From Thiomonas sp. FB-Cd (GTDB lineage Bacteria; Pseudomonadota; Gammaproteobacteria; Burkholderiales; Burkholderiaceae_C): DNA of 64,000 nt. The translations under genes were made by a program, and so were the position numbers. Position 1 is the first letter of the stretch; each line of letters opens with the position of its first letter. Location of the stretch: NCBI RefSeq assembly GCF_000733775.1, contig NZ_JPOE01000002.1, positions 2,170,001-2,234,000 of the forward strand. The letters run 5' to 3'. The notes beneath the pieces were generated by a model. The model searched no databases. It worked only from the letters and a program-made list of their open reading frames with translations, and had not been told where the DNA came from. This document shows, in pieces, positions 1 through 8,843 of this stretch.

Positions 1-207
1 TCGAACTCACCCAGGTCATAGCTGGCGGCGGTGTCCGGCAAACGGCCTTGTTACCCCAACCTTCGCGCGATTGATCTTGGAAGATGGCATTCGGCTGGGC
101 AGGGCCCGCCTTGCGTGTTAAAGGTGACGCGCGAATCCCCAATTCCAAGCATCGGCAAAGATCTCCACTATTTTGTTCTATATTGTTCAGAAGAGGAACG
201 ATGACTC

Positions 208-768
208 ATGCCGAGACCCCGAACCTTTGATCAAGACACCGTCATCGATGCCGCAGTCGGCGCATTCTGGCAAGGCGGGTTGGGCGCAACCAGCGTTGAC
301 GACGTGCTTCAGGCCACGGGGCTGGCGCGTTCATCGCTGTACAGCAGCTTTGGCAACAAAAATGACATCCTGCGGCTGGCGATCGACCGTTACGTCGATC
401 GCCAGATTGTGGAGTTGGATCAGGCATTTCGAGGCCGCTCTCTGCACGAAGCGCTCGAGGGTATTTTTCTAGACATCGCGCGTCGCAACAACGATGGCAG
501 AGGCTGTTTGCTGATCAACAGCGTGAATGAGTTGCGGGGTGCGGACGACGGAGCAGCCCAGGCGGTGCGCTCGGGCTTCGCACGCATGGCCAAGAACATT
601 GCGAAATTGGTCGAGCGTGCGCAGCCGCATCAGGAGAGCCCGGCCGGCATTGCCGCCGAAATCATCGGCGCCATCGCCGGTCTGCGTACTTTGCAAAAAA
701 CCGGATTACCCCCTGCAGTGGTACGTGAGACGGCTCGGCGCTTCGCACGCAATATCGCTGAGCGCTAA
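208..768 (+). CDS. TetR/AcrR family transcriptional regulator
   Basis: This 186-residue protein has an N-terminal helix-turn-helix of TetR type (about residues 8-55, with the signature TGLARSSLYSSFGNK) and a helical ligand-binding C-terminus ending GLPPAVVRETARRFA. TetR proteins are usually ligand-relieved repressors of themselves or neighbouring genes. It lies 46 bases before the carboxymuconolactone-decarboxylase-like gene on the same strand. A palindrome at 785-798 overlapping that gene's promoter is a likely operator. The ATG at 208 is chosen because the helix-turn-helix begins soon after it and a purine-rich AGAGGAACG sequence precedes it. The ligand cannot be told from sequence. Confidence 0.9.
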   Translation: MPRPRTFDQDTVIDAAVGAFWQGGLGATSVDDVLQATGLARSSLYSSFGNKNDILRLAIDRYVDRQIVELDQAFRGRSLHEALEGIFLDIARRNNDGRGCLLINSVNELRGADDGAAQAVRSGFARMAKNIAKLVERAQPHQESPAGIAAEIIGAIAGLRTLQKTGLPPAVVRETARRFARNIAER

Positions 769-784
769 TTTTTTTCACAATTAC

Positions 785-805
785 GGAACATTCGTTCCAT
801 AATAT
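785..805 (+). promoter_or_regulatory. Candidate TetR operator overlapping a promoter
   Basis: GGAAC-ATTC-GTTCC (785-798) is a perfect inverted repeat immediately followed by TAATAT (800-805), a good -10 element. A repressor bound here would block RNA polymerase. It sits between the TetR gene and the gene at 868. Assignment to the TetR protein is inference from position. Confidence 0.5.
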
Positions 806-867
806 TCCAGCCTGTGTTTTCCACAGGTCCAACCCGCGCCATGAAACGCAATGACCAAGGACATGCC

Positions 868-1368
868 ATGACATCGCCGGTCGCAACGTTAAACCTTCCG
901 TCCCACACCGTGGAGTCGACGCAGGGCAAGGCCCGCGAAATGCTCGAAACCGCCAAGGCGCGCTTAGAGTTCGTCCCGACGATGTATGCCAATATGGTCA
1001 ATTCCCCGGGGCTGCTCGAAACGTATCTCCTTGGCTACGAGCGTTTCCGCGAACATGGCGGCTTCACCCCAGCCGAACAAGAGGTTGTGTTCCTCACCAT
1101 CAGCCGCTTCCATGGGTGCACTTACTGCATGGCGGCGCACAGCAGGATTGCGGAAAGGCTGTCCAAGGTCCCGGCCGCCGTCCTCCAAGCCGTGCGCACG
1201 GGTACCGCCATTCCCGCTGCCAAACTGGCGGCGCTGTCAGCATTTGCGCACATCATGGTTGAAAGCCGCGGCAGCCCGACCCGCGCGCATTTGCAAGCCT
1301 TTCGTGTTGCGGGCTACTCCGATCGTCATGCCTTGGAAATCGTGCTTGCCTTGGCGGTGAAGACCCTA
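868..1368 (+). pseudogene. Carboxymuconolactone decarboxylase (AhpD-like) family gene, 5' part, split by IS630
   Basis: The open frame from 868 encodes an AhpD-like alkylhydroperoxidase/CMD fold protein with the redox motif CTYCMAAH (Cys84, Cys87, His91) preceded by a conserved Glu (residue 72). After residue 167 (codon CTA, 1366-1368) the sequence enters an IS630 element, so the frame runs on with 40 foreign residues to 1488. The missing end is found beyond the element at 2484-2555, in frame once the element and one TA are removed. The rebuilt protein is 190 residues, the usual family length. The start at 868 is preferred to the upstream ATGs because homology begins there. Function beyond peroxide or disulfide chemistry is unknown. 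Confidence 0.85.
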
Positions 1369-2481
1369 TTGCTCCGGCCCTGTGAAGTATTAAGCTGCGT
1401 AGCGAACATGCCGGTCCTGGAAGTAGCTCATCACACGCTGCGGGTTTTGTTCCAGCCTCGCCATGTGGTCGTTGGCAGCTTCGCGTAACTTGGCCTTGGT
1501 TCGCACCGGCACGCGTTTGCCCATTTCCTGTTTGAGATCGGCGTTGAGCCTCTCCTCAGGGTTGAGTTGGGGGCTGTAGCTGGGCAGGTAAAACAGCTCG
1601 ATCTGAGCGTGATGCAAGGCCACCCACGCCTTCACCAACTTGCTGTGATGCACCCTCAGGTTGTCCAGAATCAGGAACACCTTCCTGCCCGCATCCTGGA
1701 TCAACGCCTGCAAGAACTCAATCAACTTGTCGGCATCAAACGCCTCGTCGATGATCATCCAGCGGGTCTTGCCCTGGTTGGTCACCGTGGCGATCATCGA
1801 GAGCTTCTGGCGCGTGCCGCCCACCGCCATCGCCACGGGGGTTTTGCCCGCAGGGGCAAAGCTTCTGCCGCGCACGTCCGTGTTGACCAGCGCGGTTTCG
1901 TCTCCCCAGTGAATTTCCCCGCCCTCAGCCCTGGCGCGCTGCTCAATGGCGGGGTATTCCCCCTCCAGCCAAGCCTGCACCGCCGCAGGGCTTTGCTCAT
2001 AGGCTCGCTTGATGGGCTTTTGCGGCGTAAAGCCCCAGCGGGTGAGGTACTTTCCAACGCTGCGCACCTGCAGTTTGATGTCGAACTCCTGTTCAATGAG
2101 CTGCATCACTGCAGCGCGGCTCCACAGGTGAAAGTCCATCTTGAGTTGCTCGGGACGCGTGTCAATGATCAGGCGCTGGATCGTCTCTTCTTGCGCTTGA
2201 CTGAGCACCCGACCGTCGCCTCTGGCGCGTCCCCGCCGAGTCGGTCGGATGGCGCTCCAGCCGCCGGCCTCGTACAAGTCGATGGCCGCTCGAACCGGCG
2301 GGTAACTCAGCCCCGTCATGTCCACGATCTGCATGATCTTGACGCCCCGCTTGTGCAACCTCACGACTTGCTTGCGCCGCTCGTGAAGTTGCTCGAGTGT
2401 TTGCTTTCTTGCGTTTTCTTTTTCCATCATCAATGGATCAAGAAACTTTCCGAAAGTTCATATTTTATTGGGCCTTATCTA
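1369..2481 (-). mobile_element. IS630-family insertion sequence, copy 1
   Basis: The element carries one transposase gene and is flanked by TA dinucleotides (1367-1368 and 2482-2483), as expected for IS630/mariner elements that duplicate a TA target. The ends are imperfect inverted repeats: left TTGCTCCGGCCC, right (complement) TAGATAAGGCCC. Boundaries are supported independently because removal of 1369-2483 restores the interrupted gene. It is related to, but clearly diverged from, the element at 55023-56142, so the two arrived separately. Confidence 0.85.
1390..2427 (-). CDS. IS630-family transposase
   Basis: This 345-residue DDE transposase has an N-terminal helix-turn-helix region (HERRKQVVRLHKRGVKIMQI) and the catalytic triad in IHWGDETALV (Asp), FLILDNLRVHHS (Asp) and LNPEERLNADLK (Glu). 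It catalyses cut-and-paste movement of the surrounding element. Three ATG codons occur in a row at 2433, 2430 and 2427; the last is chosen because it matches the MEKE start and length of the second copy. It looks intact, so the element may be active. Confidence 0.93.
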   Translation of the reverse strand: MEKENARKQTLEQLHERRKQVVRLHKRGVKIMQIVDMTGLSYPPVRAAIDLYEAGGWSAIRPTRRGRARGDGRVLSQAQEETIQRLIIDTRPEQLKMDFHLWSRAAVMQLIEQEFDIKLQVRSVGKYLTRWGFTPQKPIKRAYEQSPAAVQAWLEGEYPAIEQRARAEGGEIHWGDETALVNTDVRGRSFAPAGKTPVAMAVGGTRQKLSMIATVTNQGKTRWMIIDEAFDADKLIEFLQALIQDAGRKVFLILDNLRVHHSKLVKAWVALHHAQIELFYLPSYSPQLNPEERLNADLKQEMGKRVPVRTKAKLREAANDHMARLEQNPQRVMSYFQDRHVRYAA

Positions 2482-2483
2482 TA

Positions 2484-2555
2484 AGCAACTTCTCGAATCA
2501 CTTGATGCACACTGAAGTCGACCCGGCGTTCCAGCCTTACGCTTGGGCGGCCTGA
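2484..2555 (+). pseudogene. 3' remnant of the CMD-family gene interrupted by IS630
   Basis: Read in the frame of the gene at 868 after one TA is counted, this stretch encodes SNFSNHLMHTEVDPAFQPYA then WAA and a TGA stop at 2553-2555. That is a typical C-terminus of AhpD-like proteins, which carry an NH(L/I) motif near the end. It has no start of its own and is not expected to be translated. Confidence 0.8.
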
Positions 2556-2635
2556 TCGTGCAGTCAAATCATGGTCCCCGCCTGCGTGGGGAAATTTACG
2601 CGCAGGCCTTCTCGGCCAGAAACCAGGAGTTTGCA

Positions 2636-3316
2636 ATGCGTCCAGAATTGATCTCGATTGACGCCGTCGTCTTTGACGCCTATGGCACGCTGTTCGACAC
2701 GGCCAGCGCCGCGCGCCGTCATGCCGCGCACCTCGGGGAGCGCTGGACCGCGCTGGCGCAGCTCTGGCGCGACAAGCAATTGCAATACACCTGGCTGCGC
2801 GCACTGAGCGGCCAATGGGCCGATTTCCAGACGGTGACGTCCGATGCACTCGACTTCGCGATGGACAGTCTTGGCCTCGTGGATACGAACTTGCATGCCG
2901 ATTTGATGCACGCGTATCTCACACCCGATCCATTTCCCGATGTTGCAGACACACTGCATCGTCTGCAGCAAAGCGGCAAGCGCTTGGGCATTTTGTCCAA
3001 TGGCAGTGCACCGATGCTCGCTGCGGCCGTGCAGCATGCCGGACTCGAGGCCCTGTTGTCTGCCGTCTTGTCGGTCGACCGCGTGCGGACGTTCAAGCCC
3101 CACCCTGGGGTGTACCAACTTGCGGTGGACGCCTTCGAACTGCCTGCCCATCGCATGCTCTTCGTTTCCTCCAACGGCTGGGACGCATGGTGTGCCAAGG
3201 CTTATGGGTTTCGCGTCGCGTGGTGCAACCGCGGCGGCCTCACGCCAGAGCGCCTGCCGGCTTCGCCAGACCAGACGATCCCGGGACTGGCGCCCCTGCC
3301 GTCCCTTTTGCGATGA
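2636..3316 (+). CDS. Haloacid dehalogenase, type II ((S)-2-haloacid dehalogenase family)
   Basis: The 226-residue protein belongs to the HAD superfamily. It has the nucleophile motif VVFDAYGTLFDT near residues 10-21, motif II in GILSNGSAPM, the lysine region FKPHPGVYQ, and the SSNGWDAWCAKAYGF acid motif characteristic of L-2-haloacid dehalogenases. These hydrolyse 2-haloalkanoates to 2-hydroxyacids. The ATG at 2636 follows an AGGAG at 2626-2630; an upstream in-frame ATG at 2543 lies inside the end of the previous gene and is rejected. It may in practice act on another small phosphate or halide substrate. Confidence 0.88.
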   Translation: MRPELISIDAVVFDAYGTLFDTASAARRHAAHLGERWTALAQLWRDKQLQYTWLRALSGQWADFQTVTSDALDFAMDSLGLVDTNLHADLMHAYLTPDPFPDVADTLHRLQQSGKRLGILSNGSAPMLAAAVQHAGLEALLSAVLSVDRVRTFKPHPGVYQLAVDAFELPAHRMLFVSSNGWDAWCAKAYGFRVAWCNRGGLTPERLPASPDQTIPGLAPLPSLLR

Positions 3317-3322
3317 AAAACC

Positions 3323-3630
3323 ATGTTTGTCCAGGATCTGAGCCAGCCTTTCGAGCGCGTGATGACATGCAGCGTGAGCGAACTTCTTCTCTGGCTCCCG
3401 GCGGCTCTGCCTGGCGCCCGCATTGAGATCGACGCAGCTGCGAAGCACTGCGAGCACGGTTCGACGGCGGCATCTTCGCGCTGCGCTGGACAGTGTTGCC
3501 CGAGCGCCGGATTGGCGCCCTGCGTCTGCCGCAACTGCATTTGCACCTTTCCTATCAAGGACTGGGCCGCAATGCGCGCGAGGGCGTTCAACAAGCCTTT
3601 GATCGCGCCACGCAGCGTGGCGGCGGCTGA
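3323..3630 (+). pseudogene. Hypothetical protein, frameshifted
   Basis: Two frames look like one small protein. Frame A from ATG 3323 gives MFVQDLSQPFERVMTCSVSE and continues to about 3430. Frame B picks up near 3430-3460 with FDGGIFALRWTVLPERRIG and ends ATQRGGG at a TGA (3628-3630). The shift corresponds to one missing base between roughly 3427 and 3460. No homopolymer longer than two bases lies there, so this may be a genuine mutation. I do not recognise the family. The start overlaps the end region of the dehalogenase gene closely (6 bases apart), which suggests they were cotranscribed. Confidence 0.5.
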
Positions 3631-3833
3631 TCACCTTGCCTGCTGACGCCTGGCATGTTGATGGGGTCGGCGCGACACCACCATGATTGTCTCGCATCGG
3701 CGTCTGGATTTTGGGTGCGACGCGACGAACATGGAGGAGTCGTGTGCCCTAGCGCGATCGTGAATGCGCCACGAGGTCCAGGGGTGCGCTTCGACACTGC
3801 GATGCCTGCCCACACCGCGATCAGGAGATTCTC

Positions 3834-4300
3834 ATGCTGCAGTCAACCAAACCCCGTCTTGGCATGGTCGCTTCCGAAGCCGTGTGCGCGCTCGCCCTGG
3901 GCCGCGCGCCTGCAGCGCGGGCGGATTACGTCAAGCCCACCATTCATCACGCGCCCTGTCGAACGGATGGTCGTACCCATCACAAGTCCCGACCCCGGGG
4001 ATCTGGGGGTTCAAGTTGAACAACATCGCCAATAGCGAAAATGGCATCAAGGACTGGAGGCCCAAGCGCGAGGCGCACGTTGTCTTCTACGGACCTGGCC
4101 TCAACCTGCTGGAGGAGCCCATGGATCCCGAATTGCAGAGCAAGGTGGATCAATTGCGTGGGAAAGGTGTTCGCTTTGACCCGGTGCGCTACAAGCCCCC
4201 CGGATCGCAAGGACGCAGCTTGTCGCGCAGCGGGTCAGACAGCACTGCACGATCGCTGAACGTCGCCGGTGCTCACGCCTCTGGGGACTCGGGCGCATAA
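3834..4300 (+). pseudogene. Decayed DsrE-family exported protein gene
   Basis: The start at 3834 encodes a signal-peptide-like segment (MVASEAVCALALGRAPAARA, from about residue 11) ending before ADYVKP. A different frame then carries LNNIANSENGIKDW, HVVFYGPGLNLLE and LQSKVDQLRGKGVRF, which match the core of DsrE/DsrF-like proteins (compare IKKTLNNIENLMDD in the intact gene at 43154). The C-terminal part is scrambled in all frames. At least two frame changes are needed, none at long homopolymers, so this appears to be a true pseudogene. It shows that a third DsrE-like gene of the type found near 43 kb once stood here. Confidence 0.6.
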
Positions 4301-4331
4301 TTCGGCTTTATCCTGAAAGTAATCACACTTG

Positions 4332-5768
4332 ATGAACACCCAATCTCCAGCTTTTGACGCCGCCATCGAGCCCATTCAGCGCTACAGCGATCTGGGACTG
4401 GACGCGCGGCTTCTCAAAGCTGTTGCCGACATGGGGTACGAAACGCTCACGCCGATTCAACAGCGAGCCATCCCCATCGTACTGTCAGGGCGCGATGTCA
4501 TGGGTGCAGCGCAGACCGGTACCGGCAAAACGGCGGCGTTTTCGCTGCCCATCCTCCAAAAGCTCCTGCCATTGGCCTCCACCAGTGTCTCTCCGGCCCG
4601 CCACCCGGTGCGTGCGTTGGTGCTGGCTCCCACGCGTGAACTGGCCGACCAGGTTTTCACCAACATCCAGGCCTATGCACGGCACACGCCGTTACGCAGC
4701 ACGTGCGTGTTCGGGGGCATGGACATGGCGCCACAGACGGCGGCGTTGCGGCTGGGCGTGGAACTGCTGGTGGCAACCCCAGGACGGCTGCTCGATCATC
4801 TGGAAGCCAAGACAGTCAACCTTTCGCAGGTGCAGTTCGTTGTCCTGGACGAAGCCGATCGCATGTTGGACATTGGCTTCCTGCCCGACTTGCAGCGCAT
4901 CTTGGCCTATTTGCCCAAGCAACGCACGACGTTGCTGTTCTCGGCTACCTTCTCGGGAGAAATCAAGCGCCTGGCGCAAAGCTATCTGCAGGATCCGGTG
5001 TTGGTGGAGGTGGCACGACCCAATGCGACGGCCACGAATGTCGAGCAGTTGGTCTACAAGGTCACCGAAGACAGCAAGCACGCCGCACTCCTGCAGCTGC
5101 TGCGCGAGCATGATCTCAAGCAGACCCTCGTCTTCGTCAACAGCCGATTGGGTGCGAGCAGATTGGCGCGCATCCTCGAGCGCGATGGGCTCAAGGCGCA
5201 GGCGATGCACGGCGACAAGTCTCAGGCGGAGCGCTTGGCCACGCTGGACGCGTTCAAGCGCAACGAGGTCGAAGTGCTTGTTGCAACGGATGTGGCGGCT
5301 CGAGGTTTGGACATTGTCGAGTTACCAGGTGTGATCAATTACGACGTGCCATTCAGCGCCGAGGACTATGTGCACCGCATTGGGCGCACGGGCCGCGCAG
5401 GGGCGTCGGGCCTCGCAATCACGCTGGCCACGGAACGCGACAGCCGGTCGCTCGGCGATATCGAAAAGCTCATCAAGCGCGGAATTGAAGTGCGCACCCT
5501 AGCGCTGGAGCCGCGCTCCAGCCGGCGCCCGGCACCTGCGGAGCGCGGGACTGTCGTCACCTCCACGACTGCGCCTGGACGTCATGGCAGCAGTCCCCGC
5601 ACGGCCGCGCGTGATCCATGGTTCGACAAACCCTACGAAGCGGATCCGGACGCCAAACCGGCTTGGGAAGACAGCACCAGTCTGCCAGCCCGTGGCGCCA
5701 TGTCGTCGAACATCCGCCAACGTCGTAAAGTCGCTGCCCTTCTCGGCGGCAAGCCTTCAACGAAGTAA
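4332..5768 (+). CDS. rhlE: DEAD-box ATP-dependent RNA helicase, RhlE-like
   Basis: The 478-residue protein has the full DEAD-box core: Q motif with PIQQRAIP (residues 41-48), Walker A AQTGTGKT (60-67), PTREL, DEAD (173-176), SAT (204-206), and in domain 2 VATDVAARGLDI and HRIGRTGRAG. These helicases unwind short RNA duplexes in ribosome assembly and RNA turnover. The C-terminal tail (about 380-478) is basic and low in complexity, as in RhlE proteins. ATG 4332 is preferred to the overlapping TTG at 4329. The last 12 bases overlap the convergent gluQ gene. Confidence 0.93.
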   Translation: MNTQSPAFDAAIEPIQRYSDLGLDARLLKAVADMGYETLTPIQQRAIPIVLSGRDVMGAAQTGTGKTAAFSLPILQKLLPLASTSVSPARHPVRALVLAPTRELADQVFTNIQAYARHTPLRSTCVFGGMDMAPQTAALRLGVELLVATPGRLLDHLEAKTVNLSQVQFVVLDEADRMLDIGFLPDLQRILAYLPKQRTTLLFSATFSGEIKRLAQSYLQDPVLVEVARPNATATNVEQLVYKVTEDSKHAALLQLLREHDLKQTLVFVNSRLGASRLARILERDGLKAQAMHGDKSQAERLATLDAFKRNEVEVLVATDVAARGLDIVELPGVINYDVPFSAEDYVHRIGRTGRAGASGLAITLATERDSRSLGDIEKLIKRGIEVRTLALEPRSSRRPAPAERGTVVTSTTAPGRHGSSPRTAARDPWFDKPYEADPDAKPAWEDSTSLPARGAMSSNIRQRRKVAALLGGKPSTK

Positions 5769-6734
5769 ATCGTCGCCGAGGCTCGCGCGCGGCGACTGTC
5801 GGCGGCCTTGGCGCCATTGCGCAACCGACGATTGCAAAAGCTCGCCCAGCGTCTTCCCCGCAGGCCTGAGGCCGAGATGCGTCGCGGCTGCACATATGGC
5901 CTGGTACCCGGGCACGAAAGGCTGCGCGCCATCCTGCTTGGAAAGCTTGCGTCCATGCCCATCGCGCACAAGCGCAACGTGCAAATACGATGGCGTGGGC
6001 AAGCGCAGCGCGCGTTGCAGCAGGATTTGCCTGGCCGTTGACGCGGCAAGATCTTCGCCGCGTACGACGTGGTTGACGCCCTGCGCCGCATCATCGACCA
6101 CCACGGCAAGCTGGTAAGCCCACAGACCATCCGCCCTCTTGAGCACGAAATCGCCGGTGATCCTGTCAACCTGTTCGAGCCGTTCCCCCAAACGAGCATC
6201 CACCCACCGCACAAGGCACTGGTCGGCATCGGGCAAGCGCAGCCGCCACGCTCGCGCCTTGCGTCCAGCGAGGCCTGCTCGGCAGGTTCCGGGATAAACG
6301 CGCTCGCCCAAGGGCTGGATTTCATGGCCCTGCCCACGCAGGGTCCCTTCAATGTCCGTGCGGGAGCACGCACAGGGGTAGGCCTGCCGGCCGGCAAGCA
6401 GGTTCTCCAGCGCAGCGTCGTAGGCCGTGGTGCGCTGGGACTGCCACCACACGGGTCCATCCGGTACAAGCCCGCAGCCGGCGAGCTGCCGAAGGATCTC
6501 GGCATCGGCACCCGGCTTGCAACGCTGCGCGTCGATGTCCTCGATGCGCACCACCCACTGACCGTCGTGCGCCCTTGCGTCGAGCCAGGAGGCCAGCGCT
6601 GCCGCCAACGAACCCCGGTGCAGTGCACCTGTTGGGGATGGAGCAAATCGCCCGACGTAACTCACGGCCCACAACGCATCAACGTGGAAGGCATGCGCCC
6701 CGGGCCGCTGCAGCCGCCGCAATGCGGCGACCAT
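5757..6734 (-). CDS. gluQ: Glutamyl-Q tRNA(Asp) synthetase
   Basis: The product is a truncated glutamyl-tRNA synthetase homologue that charges glutamate onto queuosine 34 of tRNA(Asp). Visible signatures are the HIGH-type motif FAPSPTGALHRG, the zinc-binding cysteines in YPCACSRTDI and YPGTC, and the KMSKS-like KLSKQDG. The anticodon-binding domain is absent, as expected at about 300 residues. The ATG at 6734 adds 23 residues before the conserved SYVGRFAPSP; an in-frame GTG at 6665 would give the usual N-terminus and may be the real start. Confidence 0.93.
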   Translation of the reverse strand: MVAALRRLQRPGAHAFHVDALWAVSYVGRFAPSPTGALHRGSLAAALASWLDARAHDGQWVVRIEDIDAQRCKPGADAEILRQLAGCGLVPDGPVWWQSQRTTAYDAALENLLAGRQAYPCACSRTDIEGTLRGQGHEIQPLGERVYPGTCRAGLAGRKARAWRLRLPDADQCLVRWVDARLGERLEQVDRITGDFVLKRADGLWAYQLAVVVDDAAQGVNHVVRGEDLAASTARQILLQRALRLPTPSYLHVALVRDGHGRKLSKQDGAQPFVPGYQAICAAATHLGLRPAGKTLGELLQSSVAQWRQGRRQSPRASLGDDLLR

Positions 6735-6759
6735 GCGTACGGGCCGCGCCCATGCTGGC

Positions 6760-7659
6760 TCAATACTTCAGATAGTGATCGACCAGCATCGCGGCAAACA
6801 GCAGGGAGAGGTAAACAATCGAATACCGGAACATCTTGCGTGCGAGCATGTCGCTATACCGCTGCTTCAGCTCCCAAGCGTACGCAATGAAAATTGCATC
6901 GAGCACGACGGCCGCAACCACATACACGATACCGCTCATGTGCACGGCAAAGGGCATCAGGCTGACCGCTGTCAGCAGCAGCGTGTAAAGCAGTGCCTGC
7001 AACCGGGTGTACTCGGACCCGTGCGTGACGGGCAGCATGGGCAGGCCTGATTTGCGGTAGTCCTCGGTGCGGTACAGGGCCAAGGCCCAGAAGTGTGGTG
7101 GGGTCCACAAGAAAATGATGAGAAAGAGGATCAGGGCCTGGGCCGATACCTGCCCCGTCATGGCGGCCCACCCCAGCACGGGTGGCATGGCGCCTGAGGC
7201 ACCGCCGATGACGATGTTCTGCGGCGTGGCAGGTTTGAGCAACACCGTGTAGACGACGGCGTAACCGATGAAGGTGCCAAAGGTCAACCACATCGTGAGT
7301 GGATTGACCTGCGTATACAGCACAAGCATGCCTGCGGCGCAAAGCAACCCGGAGAAACCAATGATCGACGTGGCGCCGAGCTCGCCCGTCGCGGACGGAC
7401 GCCATGCGGTGCGGCGCATGACAGCATCGATCTTTTGCTCGACCAAGCAGTTGAACGCCGCGGCGGCACTGGCCACCAGCCAGATGCCCAGAGTGCCGAA
7501 CACCAGCGGACGCCATTCGGGGAGGCCTGGCTTGGCCAGAAACATGCCGATGACGGCGCAGAACACGATGAGTTGCACAACCCGTGGTTTGGTCAGCGCG
7601 TAGAACTGCTCCAGGGATCGCATCATGCCGGGCGGGCGTGGGAGGCTGGTGGTCTTCAT
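6760..7659 (-). CDS. ctaB: Protoheme IX farnesyltransferase (heme O synthase)
   Basis: This 299-residue integral membrane prenyltransferase of the UbiA superfamily converts heme B to heme O, the first step to heme A for cytochrome oxidase. It shows the aspartate-rich motif in [15 protein letters not shown], the start [12 protein letters not shown] typical of CtaB/CyoE, and about eight hydrophobic segments. Its ATG overlaps the stop of ctaA by four bases, so the two are translationally coupled. In many relatives a SCO-type gene follows ctaB; here gluQ does. Confidence 0.95.
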   Translation of the reverse strand: MKTTSLPRPPGMMRSLEQFYALTKPRVVQLIVFCAVIGMFLAKPGLPEWRPLVFGTLGIWLVASAAAAFNCLVEQKIDAVMRRTAWRPSATGELGATSIIGFSGLLCAAGMLVLYTQVNPLTMWLTFGTFIGYAVVYTVLLKPATPQNIVIGGASGAMPPVLGWAAMTGQVSAQALILFLIIFLWTPPHFWALALYRTEDYRKSGLPMLPVTHGSEYTRLQALLYTLLLTAVSLMPFAVHMSGIVYVVAAVVLDAIFIAYAWELKQRYSDMLARKMFRYSIVYLSLLFAAMLVDHYLKY

Positions 7660-8843
7660 GGCTTGGCGTGAACGCGTTGAATGTTGACAAAATCGACCGA
7701 GGTCTCGTTCATCACGACTTCCCTCGATCTGGTGCCGCTGGCGCGATAGACCGCGATGGTCAGCAGGAGCATCAGCAGCGCGGCAACACCATTATGGGCA
7801 ACGGCGAGCGCCAGCGGATGCGCAAAAACCACGACGCTCGCGCCAAGGCCGATCTGCACCAGCATCAGAGCCGAAATCCACGCGGCAAGCTTGCGCAGGG
7901 CCCGATACCGGCCAAGCAGCGCCATCGCAGCCAGGACCGTGATCAGGGTGATGCCCGCAAAAATCCGGTGCCCCCACTGGATCGCGACCAGGGCCTGAAG
8001 GGCGATGGCCGAGCCGTCCGGATTCTCGCCCAGATTGCGCCAGAACGTGAAACCTTGCGCCCAGTTCGCGTCCGGATGGAAGCTTCCGTTGCAGGTGGGA
8101 AATCCCGTGCAGGCCAAGGCGGCGTAGTTGGTGCTGACCCACCCGCCGAGGAACACCTGCCAGAGCATGGTCAACATCGCGGCCCAGGTCAATAGCTGTG
8201 CCAGCCGGGTGACTGGCACCTTGGGGAGATCATCACGGTTGCGCATCCAGAACCACACGGCCAGCATCAACAGGATCACACCGCCCATGAGGTGCAAGGT
8301 GACGATCAGGGGTTTGAGCAAAAGGGTCACGGTCCATGCACCAAACAGGCCCTGAAGGATCACCCATCCAAGCAGCACCAGAGGCAGCCCGAGCGCGATG
8401 CGCTTGCCGTGCCTGCGTCCCCAGGCCGCACGCACCGCCATGGCGACGATCAGTGCGCCGATGATGGTGGCAATGTAACGATGGATCATCTCCACCCATG
8501 CCTTGAACGGACTGACATTGCCCTGGGTCCCGCCTTGCTCAACAACGGCCTCGCTGATCTGGTGGTGTGCCTGCGCCGGTGTGAAGTGCGCATAGCACCC
8601 CGGCCAGTCGGGACAGCCAAGGCCCGAGTCCGTAAGGCGCACGAATGCGCCAAACATGACCAGATCCATGGTGAGGAAAACGAGCAGCGCCACCAGCTTG
8701 GGCCAGCGCATTCGGAACCCCGCCCAGAGGATGAGCACGAGTCCCGCCACCCACATGCCAGCCTGCAGCCAGTGCAGGGAAAAGGACCAGACCGTGGGCA
8801 CAGCGGTGGACAGGTTGGTCATGGTACTGAGGGTTGCGCTCAT
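7656..8843 (-). CDS. ctaA: Heme A synthase (COX15/CtaA family)
   Basis: The 395-residue protein has about eight membrane segments and the conserved motifs [16 protein letters not shown] and [10 protein letters not shown], with histidines that bind heme. It oxidises heme O to heme A in the membrane. An upstream in-frame ATG exists at 8873, but the ATG at 8843 overlaps the stop of the preceding gene as ATGA and lines up with family starts, so it is chosen. The C-terminus [11 protein letters not shown] runs four bases into ctaB. Confidence 0.94.
   Translation of the reverse strand: MSATLSTMTNLSTAVPTVWSFSLHWLQAGMWVAGLVLILWAGFRMRWPKLVALLVFLTMDLVMFGAFVRLTDSGLGCPDWPGCYAHFTPAQAHHQISEAVVEQGGTQGNVSPFKAWVEMIHRYIATIIGALIVAMAVRAAWGRRHGKRIALGLPLVLLGWVILQGLFGAWTVTLLLKPLIVTLHLMGGVILLMLAVWFWMRNRDDLPKVPVTRLAQLLTWAAMLTMLWQVFLGGWVSTNYAALACTGFPTCNGSFHPDANWAQGFTFWRNLGENPDGSAIALQALVAIQWGHRIFAGITLITVLAAMALLGRYRALRKLAAWISALMLVQIGLGASVVVFAHPLALAVAHNGVAALLMLLLTIAVYRASGTRSREVVMNETSVDFVNIQRVHAKP

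Noticed and set aside
1390..1488. C-terminal 40 residues of the CMD frame as native sequence
   Set aside because: They are read through the IS630 end and overlap the antisense of the transposase; the true end is at 2484-2555.
2569..2596. CRISPR-like repeat core TCCCCGCCTGCGTGGGGA
   Set aside because: It resembles a type I-E repeat but occurs once, with no second copy, spacers or cas genes. It is best read as a chance stem before the dehalogenase gene.
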